The notes under the pieces: model-generated
Seen by the model: the letters and a program-made list of their open reading frames with translations, nothing else
Database searches by the model: none
What the model was told of the DNA's origin: nothing
Source: Circinella minor
Lineage: Eukaryota; Mucoromycota; Mucoromycetes; Mucorales; Lichtheimiaceae
Assembly (NCBI GenBank): GCA_016758965.1
Contig: JAEPRB010000248.1
Coordinates: 1-56,892, forward strand
Length of the DNA: 56,892 bases
Reading direction: 5' to 3'
Made by a program: the position numbers and the translations under genes
Part shown: positions 47,750 through 56,892 of the stretch, piece after piece
How positions within the stretch are numbered: the stretch's first letter is position 1
Layout of the letters: every line of letters starts with the position of its first letter

Positions 47750-50700
47750 TTATAAACGACGTAATTGATATAATTTGTCACTTTGATCACGTACATCATT
47801 TTGTAATTTATACATAGTGTCATGAAGAATATCTATACTTTGTTCCAATTGATATACACCATGTGTATTATAATGGAAACTTTTTCTTTTTTTCTTGTTA
47901 AAAGAAGAAGATGAAGAGGTGAATGATAATGGAATAAATGGATTTTTTTTAGAATGTTCTATTATATTCAATTGATTGGATATATTGGATAAACGATACG
48001 CCATTAATACATTGGTAAACAATGCAATACAAATACCTAATGTCATCATTTGTGATCCATTCAATGAAAATAATACATGAAAGATGGAACTTATAATAGA
48101 AATACAAGAGGATAGACCACAATCTATTGTATTTTGTATATAAGATATTATTGTTGATGAATGATCTTGTTTTTTTTTCTTCTTGTTCTTTTTCATAATC
48201 ATATCCTTGTCGTCAAGAAGTTCATGATGTTTATTATCCATCATCATTTTTTGAATACGTTTCCGTGTTGATTTTGTTTTTAACATTCGATTTAAACAAT
48301 GATGAAATTGTTTTTGACTTTTAAAAATATCATTTTCAATTAATGCTAAAAATAAAATAAGATTCTTAAATCATTAGTTTTCTTTTTTTTTATGTATATA
48401 AAGATTTATATGTGGTTATGTATGAATAAAGAAAGAAATGATACTATACATTTGATTGGACTTGATTGACTACTTTCTGTTTGAAATGTAATAAAAATTC
48501 TAACTTTCTTAGATGTAACACGGGTCATACATGTTCTTATCCGTAAACAAATAGCTGCTCCCATAGGTGTATCAGGTGCTCTTATAGTTGAATCAACTGC
48601 ACAATAATAAGGATATTTTGCTGTAACCAATTCATCTTTACGGAAACATCGAATATGTAGATCTTTTTTTTTTTTGAAATATATATATATTAGAGTTCAA
48701 ATTTATTATTCAACAAAAAAAAAAAAAAAATTACCTTCATCATTACTTAATTGACGTTTATAAAAACTTTCACGCATCTGTCCATCCCATTTACTCACTG
48801 TAAGATCTACAGATACAAAAGAAACATTGTTATTAAAGGTAAGGGGAGGGGATCTCATACAATTTTAAACAAAAATTGATAGTGTTACCTTGACAACCTT
48901 CATATTTCTTTAAAATTTTTGGAAAAAAATTAGATTGAAATAATAATTCATGCATGACACTCACTGTTCCTTTAAAAGTTGAATCCAATGCAATTTGTTG
49001 TAAATGCTGATTATTATTATCACCACAATGACATTCACAATGATGAGGTGGATTAACAATACCTTCATCTTCTATGAATTCATTAGAAGATGAACAAGAT
49101 TCTTCTGTTGAACTATTATCTGTTGTTGTTGACATAGTATCTGAAGATTCTGAAAATAAATCATCTTCGTCACCATCATCTTGTTTTATTGCAAAATCAC
49201 TATTATTGCGTGGTTGTAAAGTTTGTACTTTGGCTTTATCATGATGTATTTGCCATACTTTATACATTTGATCAAAAGCCATATCACGAGACATAAATGA
49301 TGCAAAAATATGCTAATATATATATAATATATAAATAGTATGTTTATAAAAATTTGAAATATATTATTCCTTTTTTTAATATATATATATATACCTTTGC
49401 ATGCACTGTAGATACTTGAATACCATTAGGAATAATCATTGCAGTCATTCTTTTTTCAATACTTGTAATATCTGAAAATGCAATAACAAGCTAATATATA
49501 TTATATAAATAGTATTGAAATTAGTAAAAAATAAAAAATAAAAAAGATAAATAACAAATAAAAATTATAACATACATTGGTTACCCAACCAAAAATATTT
49601 GCATTAAAACAAAGATGATGTTCTGTAATATATATATGTCCTTGTAATAAAATTTCTTTTTGTAATGCACATTTATAAACTAATAAATATTTTTGGTTAG
49701 AAAAATTAATGAGGAGTTTGAAGAGGGAGAAGTGGGTGCAACTTCTTTATATATATATATATATATATATATACGTACCTTCAATTAATGGGTCAAGTTC
49801 GGGTACAGAACGAAATAATGTATGAAATTCCATATTTCGTTTTGTATTTGCTAATGGATAATCACATTGAGCTGCTACACTTCCTGGTACTAATTGATGT
49901 ACTGTATGTTGTGATAATAATGGCATACTATGATTATATTGTTTTGTTTCATTATCGTCACTATCTTCTTCTTCTTCCTCACTATGGTTACTATCTTCGT
50001 CACTTTCTTCTTCTTCTTCTTCTTCTTGTGATAAGGAGGATAAACTATTTTGTCTTGATGAAGTGTGGGATAAAAGTGATGAAATAGATGTAGATTTTTT
50101 TAAATGATGTTGTGATGAAGGAATAGTAGAAGAAGAAGAGGTAGTAGTTAATATTTGAGGTTGATTATCATGAGAGGATGAAGTTGCTGATGATGAAGTT
50201 GTTATCGTTGTTGTTTTATCGCATGCTGTTGTTGTTGTATTTGTTGTTGTTGTTGTAATAATTGCAGGAGAAGCAGTAGAATTAGTATTAGCATGTGGCA
50301 TTGAGGATTGTTGTGTTTCAGAAAAAGAGGAAGGAAATGATATTGATGATGAAGATGATGATGATAATGAAGAAGGTATTATGATAGAAGAATGACGATG
50401 TTCGTTTTTTTTATTCTTATTACTATCTTGTTCTGATGATAAAGGGGATGATGACAAGGGTACAAAAGAAGAAGAAGAAGGTTGTTGTTGTTGTTGAGAT
50501 AGATCAATGGCAGTACTTGTGACTACCTCTTTTTGGTATGTTGCAATGGTAATAGAAGGTGTAGATAAACTAAAAGATGGTTTACGTGTCGGTAAAGAGG
50601 TTGACCCGATTCCTGCTGTTATTGTTTGATTCGGCGCTTGACTCGTTGTTTTATTATTCATATTCATATTCATATTATTATTATTATTATTATGTGTTGT

Positions 50701-50988
50701 TGCTGCTGCTGTTTTTGTCACGGACGAAGACAATGACCGTTGTCGATTTCCTTTTTCTTTTTCTTTTGTAAAAGAATCCATTAATGACGTTGAACTACCA
50801 TTACTATGTTTCGATCTTGTTAATAAAGATTGAGCTGATAATCGTTTTAACAATCTTGGACGTGATCTTTTCACTTTAAGAGAATGACCTTCTTCTTGCG
50901 GTGGTTGTTGTGTTATATTATTGTCTGAGGTGGGTAAAGATAAAGTGGGTACGGACGTATGTGATATAATAGGTATAGACTCAGACAT
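47750..50988 (-). CDS. GRAM-VASt sterol-transfer protein (LAM/Ltc1/GRAMD1-Aster family)
   Basis: ER-anchored protein that moves sterol at membrane contact sites. Seven exons: 50988-49779, 49679-49576, 49490-49395, 49312-48889, 48806-48735, 48662-48450, 48345-47750; 904 residues in frame. Residues 1-380 are low-complexity (Ser, Thr, Gln and Asn runs, an EEEEEES acidic patch) with a conserved-looking basic motif RPRLLKRLSAQSLLTRSKHS. The GRAM/PH-like domain is about 388-490 (NMEFHTLFRSVPELDPLIE, LCFNANIFGWVTN, IAFSDITSIEKRMTAMIIPN, IFASFMSRDMAFDQMYKVW). The VASt lipid-binding domain is about 584-725 (GTVSVMHELLFQSNFFPKIL, KWDGQMRESFYKRQL, YPYYCAVDSTIRAPDTPMGA, VRIFITFQTESSQSSPIK). A C-terminal membrane helix lies near 806-823 (MTLGICIALFTNVLMAY). 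One acceptor follows an A12 tract. A decayed copy of the N-terminus occurs at 56010-56245. Confidence 0.93.
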
Positions 50989-52077
50989 AGTAAAAGTGGA
51001 AATATATATGTATATATATATATATGTGTGTGTGTGTAGGTTAAAACAACAGAAAAAGAAAAGGAAAAAAAGAGGGGGAAGAAAGGTACTTATAAAAAAA
51101 AAGTTAGAAATAGTGTTTATGTATGTAATGTGTGTTTAGTGTGTGTTAGTGTGTGAGAGAGAGAGAGAAAAAGTTGTATTACGCATCATTATAAAGTCCA
51201 ATGTTTTCCGGGTCCTTTTTTTTTCATTTACTTTTGGATTAAATTGCTAATAGCTTTTTTTGGGAAATACTCATTTTTTTTTTAAGTTGTAACGGTTAAC
51301 TGCGAAACATTTTTAAGTTTCTCTCAGTTTAAAAAACTTGGATTTCGGGACTAGTTTTTCCGAATCTTTCTTATTTAAAAAAAAGAGAGAATTTATATTG
51401 TCCCTCTAAAATAATATTAATGCAGTTTATTGTAGTTTTCTTTCCCTATTTTATACTTTGTTCAAAAAAGAAGGTTATTTCGTTATACTTTTTTAAAATT
51501 TTAGATAAAAAAGACGATTTTTAGAAAATAAAAAATAAGGGGAGGGAAGTGTTTAAACATAAGATTTTCTTTGTTGGTAATAAATATTACATTATTAAGG
51601 GGAGGTTTAAAGGAACGATGATCCATTTTTTTATGTATGATAATTATAAATTTATTATTAGTCAAAGAAATGACATTTTTGAAACCTTTAAAAGTTATTA
51701 TCTCCATGGAAACTAATTAGAATTACATATAAATTTTATTGAATAGTTTGTTTCTCTATAGTTCAATATCTAGCATTCTTCACTTAGCACGGAAATGGTA
51801 TTTAAACACACAAGGAGGTGTTTTCAATGTTTATATCTACATTATCCCATTAAATTTCAATTGAATGAAACAAGATAAAATTGTTGTCAATCAAATGCTA
51901 ATTCATATTTTATCATATGCTTGCTTTTTTTTATTATTACAATATTATTATATAAAGGTCCTATTATCAACTTTTTTTTTCTACTATTATTAATCAAGAT
52001 ATATAAGAAAAAAAATTATGAATTATATTAAAAAAGAAAAAGAGATAGAGGTCTTACCTTGAATTAATTATTTTTTT
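50989..52077. other. LAM promoter and intergenic spacer
   Basis: Near the LAM start are a (TA)n and a (TG)n run (about 51006-51038) and a GA-repeat (about 51153-51166). The remainder is AT-rich without a supported gene. Confidence 0.5.
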
Positions 52078-53175
52078 TTACCAACTTAAATCCTTCTTTT
52101 CTGATTTTGTTGAATCATCTAAAATATGAGTTGGTACTCTAGGTGGTGGAGTATTTACAACAGAAGTATCTCGTGGTTTAATAGATGCAATAGTAGTATC
52201 AGGTTTAATTTTTGAAAAATGTTGTACTGCTTTACGAGCTGTTCGTTGTTGTTCTGTTTCTTCATTATTAGTTGCATTTGATACTTGACGACGTTATAAA
52301 TCATTATAATAATAATAAAAATGAGTTTTTCTTTCTTAACTAACTCTCTTTTTCATCCTCTAATATACATTTATATATTTACCGTTCGAGTGGTTTTTCT
52401 TCCAATACCAAGTTGTGGTAAATCTTTATTTAAACCTTCAAGCATCACACATGCTTTACAAATTGTATTTAAAGACATATAACCACATCGTTCACATGTC
52501 TTTTGTGTTGGTATTTTAATATCAGATTTAATTTCAAATGCTTCACCTGAATGAATAATATTTAAATATCATACGTAATAATAATATATTAAAGAGCTAT
52601 TCATCGATTATTTCCTCTTTCTCTCTCTTCTCAATTTCATTTTAATCCCATTTGATAGTTACCAATAATTGTACTTGGACGAAAATGGTGCATACACTTT
52701 AGAACCTAAATGATTTTTTTTTGTTTAATTTGAAATGTTTATAAATAAATATAAACACGAGCAAAACACAAAATAAACCATTGAAATGAAAGATACAGCT
52801 GTTAAAAATAAAACCAATGGATTAGTTTTTGTAACATTAACCGAAAATATTTCTTTATAAACTTTTAAAGTTGGACCATTTTGGCTGGAGAGGTCCTATG
52901 GTCAAAGTCCAAATTGAAACATCGTCCATTATATCCTTATCCTTTATCTCAAAAGCCTCATTATTACCAATAAAAATTGAGCATAATAGCGAATGTTAAA
53001 ATAAAATGAAATTGAAATATTTAATAAGAAAATTTAGGTTCTAAAAAGGTTCTTGGATGACCTCGATAAGCATTTGGAGAATAAATAAATACATTCAGCA
53101 GAAAAATAATCAAGTTTTTTAAAATAAGCATACATCACAATTTCTTTTTCATAGGTATATTTAAATGGTTTCATC
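52078..53175 (-). pseudogene. NCS6: NCS6/CTU1 (cytosolic tRNA thiolase) pseudogene, C-terminal half, interrupted by a 340-bp element
   Basis: NCS6 with NCS2 performs 2-thiolation of wobble uridine in Lys, Glu and Gln tRNAs. Recognisable pieces in order on the minus strand: [20 protein letters not shown] and YFSAECIY (about 53165-53085); [12 protein letters not shown] in a shifted frame (about 53080-53045); CMHHFRPSTIIG (about 52699-52660); then the zinc-binding end ERCGYMSLNTICKACVMLEG and LNKDLPQLGIGRKTTRT (52546-52383); and a last exon to the stop at 52078. Breaks: a 4-base duplication in an ATAAATAAAT stretch (53081-53090) shifts frame after ECIY; a 340-bp insertion splits FL from KCMHH; the acceptor of the last exon reads TTATAA instead of AG (52294-52295); a stop precedes the first piece; and the N-terminal ATPase half is not seen upstream. 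A working copy presumably exists elsewhere. Confidence 0.9.
52702..53041. mobile_element. 340-bp MITE-like insertion inside the NCS6 pseudogene
   Basis: The ends are GAACCTAAAT (52702-52711) and its inverted copy ATTTAGGTTC (53032-53041), flanked on both sides by TA (52700-52701 and 53042-53043). Removing it rejoins NCS6 coding sequence (RTFL-KCMHHFRPS). No open frame inside. TA flanks and short inverted ends suggest a Tc1/mariner-related non-autonomous element. Confidence 0.75.
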
Positions 53176-53779
53176 AATCGTCGAATTATACTTTCACCTT
53201 ATGAGTAACTATTTCAGTACGTGTCTACAGATAAAATAAATGATTTCACTAGACCATAATCATATGGGTTCATTTAAAATTCTTAATAATTTATACGAAA
53301 AAGCAGACTTACGTACACTTATAATTTCAATTTTTTTGAGGCTAACCAACAACTCCTACTGTTATAATTTTGAAAATAACTTGTATATAGAATTACATCT
53401 ACTTTTGTCCTATTCATTTTTATTTTATTTTATTTTCTTAATAATAGTTTATTGCTTTTTTTTATTATTAAGTTATTATTATCTTTTCTTTCTTAGGGCA
53501 AATGAGTATATTAATTTATAATTCTTGTTATATTTAATCTATATATAATATAAATGTACGATATGATTTTATTTAAATTTGTCACGTAAGCTGAATAAGT
53601 TAATTAATACCACTAAAACAGGAACAAAACAAAAGCGTCGTTAAATTTATGCAAAGATTCTATTGACCTATTTTTAAAGTCAGTGGTGCATATATAAAAT
53701 GCTTACGTATTTATTGTTTATCTTTTTTTTTTCCAGCATCTTCCATTTCCTTTCTTTCTTCTCTTTATAAATAAATTTT
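53176..53779. other. Spacer between NCS6 relic and repeat copy 2
   Basis: AT-rich; the 93-codon frame at 53240-53521 is a run of hydrophobic codons from poly-T-rich DNA and not a gene. I could not find the missing NCS6 N-terminal half here. Confidence 0.5.
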
Positions 53780-54050
53780 ATGAAGAAAAAGTCTGTTTAT
53801 TTACGAGTCATTTTCAACTCTATCTTCACTGTGACCTCAAACGTGTTTGGAGTGAGATCAATATAAGGATTTTGGGTAACAAGATATTTGTCCTCGTAAA
53901 CTTCTTCCCTTGGGTTTGATAAATTACATGTTATTAAAAACAAGTGTCTATTGATTCGTCACTTGAACATGCTGACGAGGTATATAATTTCCCTTTTCTT
54001 TTCTTTTTTCTATTGTACTATGAAATTTATAATATAATAAGAAAAACAAT
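53780..54050 (-). repeat. Dispersed repeat, copy 2 (inverted relative to 43681-43970)
   Basis: Matches the reverse complement of 43681-43970. On the minus strand it reads NPREEVYEDKYLVTQNPYID, then LTPNTFEVTVKIELKMTRK and a stop. The two copies keep the same reading frame here despite many base differences, which suggests the repeat descends from a coding sequence. Confidence 0.85.
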
Positions 54051-54741
54051 GATTTTTTATCTGATTACTTTTATTTCTGCACGCACAATCAAGTAGTAAA
54101 ACGCGCCCGTCTACTTGTAATCAAACATGCCCTGGTTATGATAATGAGGTCTGATCAAAGCCTACCTTTCCATAGACAGGATCAAGCCCAAATTTAGGTT
54201 TCTTTCAAGTCCACAAGGTCTTTATTTGTACCAATCTGGTAATGTTGACACATTTAGGATATCCTATCCAGTATGGTTCCTGACTTGGAGGCATTCAGTC
54301 ATTATCTTAGCAGATAGTAGTTTCGCACCATTGGCTCTTCAACCAAGACTGATATACCAAAATTTATAATTTCAAAATCCTTTTTATCTATACAAGGATT
54401 ATTCGGAACTTGATGGTAAATTTTAAAGTTAAATAATATTCTTTATAAAAAAAAAAAAAAAAACAGGGAAATTAATCAGTTCATTATTTATAATAATGAA
54501 TCATTTTTCAAGATTCTCAACTAGTTTAATACTGGTAATGTTAAATAAGTTACACAGTCCGTATGCGTAATCGTATAATAGAATTACTGGTTACTTATTT
54601 ATCAAGAACAATACCACATGTTGTTCTTGGTGATGATGAAAAGCAGCAAGAGTAAGCAGTAATTAGACAAGTTCCACTGCTGGATGAAATAGAACTTTTT
54701 TCGGGATTTGGGACAAATCTATCGTTACGTACAAAAAATGA
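54051..54741. other. Spacer, no gene recognised
   Basis: Mixed AT-rich sequence with an A17 run at about 54447-54464. Part of 54600-54740 may be the upstream part of the F-box relic, but I see no start codon in frame. Confidence 0.4.
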
Positions 54742-55386
54742 AGCATTGCCTTTTGAAATCACTACAGAAATATTCTTCTATATTACAACATTTCAATACT
54801 TTTTAGCTTGCTACTGGGTCTCTCCTACTTGGAGACGACTTTTAATGCATTATATTTTCCCTCACTTATCTTCTCATCTTGCTCAAAACCTCCCTTTTTC
54901 TAACTTTCCCATAATACTCATTTCTTTTGCTTTTCTTTTGCTTTCTCTTTTGCTTCCTCTTTTGCTTCCTCTTTTTATTTTGCTTTTGCTTTTCTTTTGC
55001 TTTTCTTTTATTTTGCTTTTGCTTTTCTTTTGCTTTCTCTTTTCTTTTGCTTTTGCTTTTCTTTTGCTTTCTCTTTTCCTTTTGCTTTTTCTTTTCCTTT
55101 TCTTTTATTTTGCTTTTGCTTTTCTTTTGCTTTCTCTTTTCCTTTTGCTTTTTCTTTTCCTTTTGCTTTTGCTTTGCATTATATTTTTCCTCGCTTATCC
55201 TCCGTACTTGCTAAAAACCCCCCTTTTTCCACCTTTTCGCACTTCAAATTTAAAGTAATCATGCTTCAAGAAACATTGCAAAGAATCTCCAACGCACAAA
55301 TAAATCAAATATTCGCACCCTATTCTTTTGCTTTTTTGGTGCGAATATATGATGTATTATGTTACAGATATCGAATCCCCCTATAG
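54742..55386 (+). pseudogene. F-box gene relic interrupted by a polypyrimidine minisatellite
   Basis: The frame NEALPFEITTEIFFYITTFQ then YFLACYWVSPTWRRLL (about 54739-54840) is a clear F-box, lacking an in-frame ATG nearby. It runs into HYIFPHLSSHLAQNLPFSNF, then about 250 bp of CT-only DNA (54925-55176). After the tract the same segment recurs as HYIFPRLSSVLAKNPPFSTF. So a stretch of about 65 bp is directly repeated on both sides of the tract, and a short remnant continues to a stop near 55386. Translations across the tract give meaningless Leu/Phe strings. Related in kind, not in detail, to the intact F-box gene at 22686. Confidence 0.75.
54925..55176 (+). repeat. Polypyrimidine minisatellite (TTTTGCTTTTCTTTTGC units)
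   Basis: About 250 bp made almost only of C and T with a rare G in TTTTGC, organised as imperfect higher-order repeats (TTTTCTTTTGCTTTCTCTTTT recurs). Mirror-symmetric homopyrimidine DNA of this length can form triplex (H-DNA) structures. Confidence 0.9.
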
Positions 55387-56009
55387 CAATAGACAAATTA
55401 AAACATATCAAGCAGGTAATGTATATATATTTTTATAAGATGTATGACAATAACATTGTATCTTACTCAAGTAAGATTTAACATGTAAACATTTTCATTT
55501 TTTATATTACGTAGACTTTTCTTGCAATACACGCAATATCTGTAACATAATACTCATTTGCAGTAATAACTGCTTACACTCCTTGCGCATTCACACACAA
55601 TTATCAAGAAGCCTCTTTCCCCCTTTCTTTTTTCAGTCTCTTTTTGCTTTCTTTTTTTGTTGCTTAACTCTCTTTGCTATTCTTATATTTCTTATTTCTT
55701 TTTCTTATTATTTTCTATATTATTATCATATTTTTATTATTATTATTATCAACCTTCTAGCATTACCATCATCTTCTTCTTATTTGCAAATAAATCATTC
55801 TAAAAAATCCTTTTTTTTCAAGGAATACTTATAAGTTGGTATAAATAGGATAGTTTCTTTCCTTCCTTGCAAAATACAACAATTAGTTTATTTCATTGAA
55901 ATGAACTCTTTTCCGGATTATTCGATCGGTTGATTTTGCTGGTTCTAGAAATCACCCTTTTCTTTATTTTTTATTATTTTATTTAATAAATACTGTCTGA
56001 ATGGGACGT
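55387..56009. other. Spacer, T-rich
   Basis: T-rich sequence with ATT triplet runs (about 55735-55750). Nothing coding recognised. Confidence 0.5.
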
Positions 56010-56245
56010 AACAGTGTTACATACGTCCTTACCCACCTTATCATTACCAAATAACTCAGATAAAAATACTACTACGTTGTACTACAACGCAATAATGCAC
56101 CAAGAACAAGAAGATCATTTCCTTAAAATGAAAATATCACGTTCAAGATTATTAAAACGATTATCGGCTCAATCTTTATTAACAAGATCGAAGCATATTA
56201 GTAATTATGACAGCTCAACGTCGTAAATGGACTCTTTTATAAATA
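56010..56245 (+). pseudogene. Truncated inverted duplicate of the LAM-family gene N-terminus
   Basis: Read on +, the frame gives TSLPTLSLPNNSDKN and then RSRLLKRLSAQSLLTRSKH, matching TSVPTLSLPTSDNN and RPRLLKRLSAQSLLTRSKH in the first exon of the LAM gene (50988-49779, minus strand). Similarity continues to SSTS, then a TAA replaces the LMDSF codons (TAA ATG GAC TCT TTT). Base-level identity is high through TTATTAAAACGATTATC and CTCAATCTTTATTAACAAGATCGAA. The rest of the 904-residue protein is absent. Confidence 0.88.
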
Positions 56246-56892
56246 GATGGGGAAACATGAGTCGATTATAAAATTCTTCACTTCTCAAGGCGAACTTGAG
56301 CAAGAAATATCAATTCAATATACTGAATACCATGTCGTTTCGGCACAGAAGACGAAATTAGTGTTATAAATAATCGTCGTGCAACAAATAATTTTTTAAA
56401 ATGGTGCCAATTCAGTCAGGATCAGTCCTCTATTAAGACCCTTATCAATAGAGAATTTCTTTGTATTATAATCGAATAGGAGAAAAAGAAATATGCATAA
56501 CAACATTCTTAAAATAACTGAAACTTGATCGACACTGCACCACCGAACATTTGCTGCAGCAGCATCAGTAGTAGAAGCAGTAAGGATCTTGAATCATTTC
56601 GCTGCAAAAAAAAAAAAAAATGAGGGATTTCAATTGTGATATAATTTCAGGAATGCTTGACTGAGATATCAATAGCCTATATTTCCCCTCTTTCAATAAT
56701 CTGTTTTTCCGCCTATCATGACATTATCAATTATCTACTCTTTCACATATTGTTTTTGGTCAACCAAAAAAAAAGGAAACACATGACGTATTCGCAAAAA
56801 AAAAACTTTTTATTTGACAATATACAGTAGTATACTTTTATATAAACAATTTACTATCTATATACGTAAGCACCTAAATAAAAAATACCTAA
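56246..56892. other. Decayed coding-like sequence and spacer to the window end
   Basis: After the LAM relic, one + frame reads ESIIKFFTSQGELEQEISIQ then YTEYHVVSAQKT, and an overlapping frame continues with INNRRATNNFLKWCQFSQDQ then SSIKTLINREF before a stop near 56478. Together they look like one frameshifted coding sequence whose family I do not recognise. Beyond 56480 nothing is supported. Confidence 0.4.

Noticed and set aside
49788..50771. Plus-strand frames opposite the LAM first exon
   Set aside because: Antisense shadows of Ser/Thr/Gln-rich codons; they produce meaningless Tyr/Leu strings.
53240..53521. 93-codon plus-strand frame
   Set aside because: Composition follows T-rich DNA with no motif; lies between pseudogene and repeat.
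54746..55258. Open frames of 95-170 codons rich in Leu/Phe, resembling a multispanning membrane protein
   Set aside because: They are translations of the polypyrimidine tract: all three forward frames are open and equally hydrophobic. Only the F-box part before 54850 carries real information.

Overview
This is AT-rich nuclear DNA of a filamentous fungus. It carries compact genes broken by many short GT-AG introns, separated by A/T-tract-rich spacers full of transposon relics. The gene set fits an early-diverging (Mucoromycota-like) fungus: an HDEL-tailed GRP94, a GPHR/GPR89 family protein, a ZSWIM7/SWS1 protein, a UBE2W-type E2 and a long SLA2. The lineage is an inference from gene content and style; no rRNA or other marker is present.

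Layout. 1-3553 (-): a Helitron Rep/PIF1 helicase gene running off the left edge, open through four exons. 6238-7734 (-): a secreted or type I membrane SH3 protein. 10468-11025 (-): an intronless protein shaped like a MerT-MerP fusion. 11385-15679 (+): SLA2. 16823-17823 (+): FMN-binding PNPOx-like protein. 18009-19668 (+): ALG3. 19754-21128 (+): C2H2 zinc-finger protein. 22686-24826 (+): F-box/LRR protein. 25811-28102 (-): GPHR. 28689-30264 (-): DCN1. 30457-31051 (+): unrecognised small protein. 31583-34119 (+): GRP94. 37227-38336 (+): UBE2W-like E2. 38718-41874 (-): amino-acid permease. 44187-44486 (+): small acidic GON7-like protein. 44608-46789 (-): kelch protein. 46997-47656 (-): SWS1. 47750-50988 (-): GRAM-VASt (LAM/Aster) sterol-transfer protein. 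From 51 kb to the right edge the DNA is mostly decayed: a disrupted NCS6/CTU1 pseudogene, MITE-like elements, a duplicated LAM N-terminus, and an F-box relic invaded by a polypyrimidine tract.

Functionally most genes are housekeeping: endocytosis (SLA2), ER N-glycosylation and folding (ALG3, GRP94), Golgi ion and pH balance (GPHR), ubiquitin/NEDD8 (DCN1, UBE2W, F-box), sterol transport (LAM), amino-acid uptake, recombination repair (SWS1). They form no operon or evident pathway cluster. Several pairs are divergent with short shared promoters (MerTP-like/SLA2, DCN1/30457 gene).

The most unusual signals are micro-exons. A single-nucleotide exon is required to keep frame in the UBE2W-like gene, two 11-nt exons plus 7- and 19-nt exons occur in the permease, and a missing-phase puzzle in DCN1 is solved by a 4-nt exon. 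The MerTP-like fusion is the most unusual protein. Exon models were built by hand from splice consensus, phase and family resemblance; no alignment or RNA data were available.
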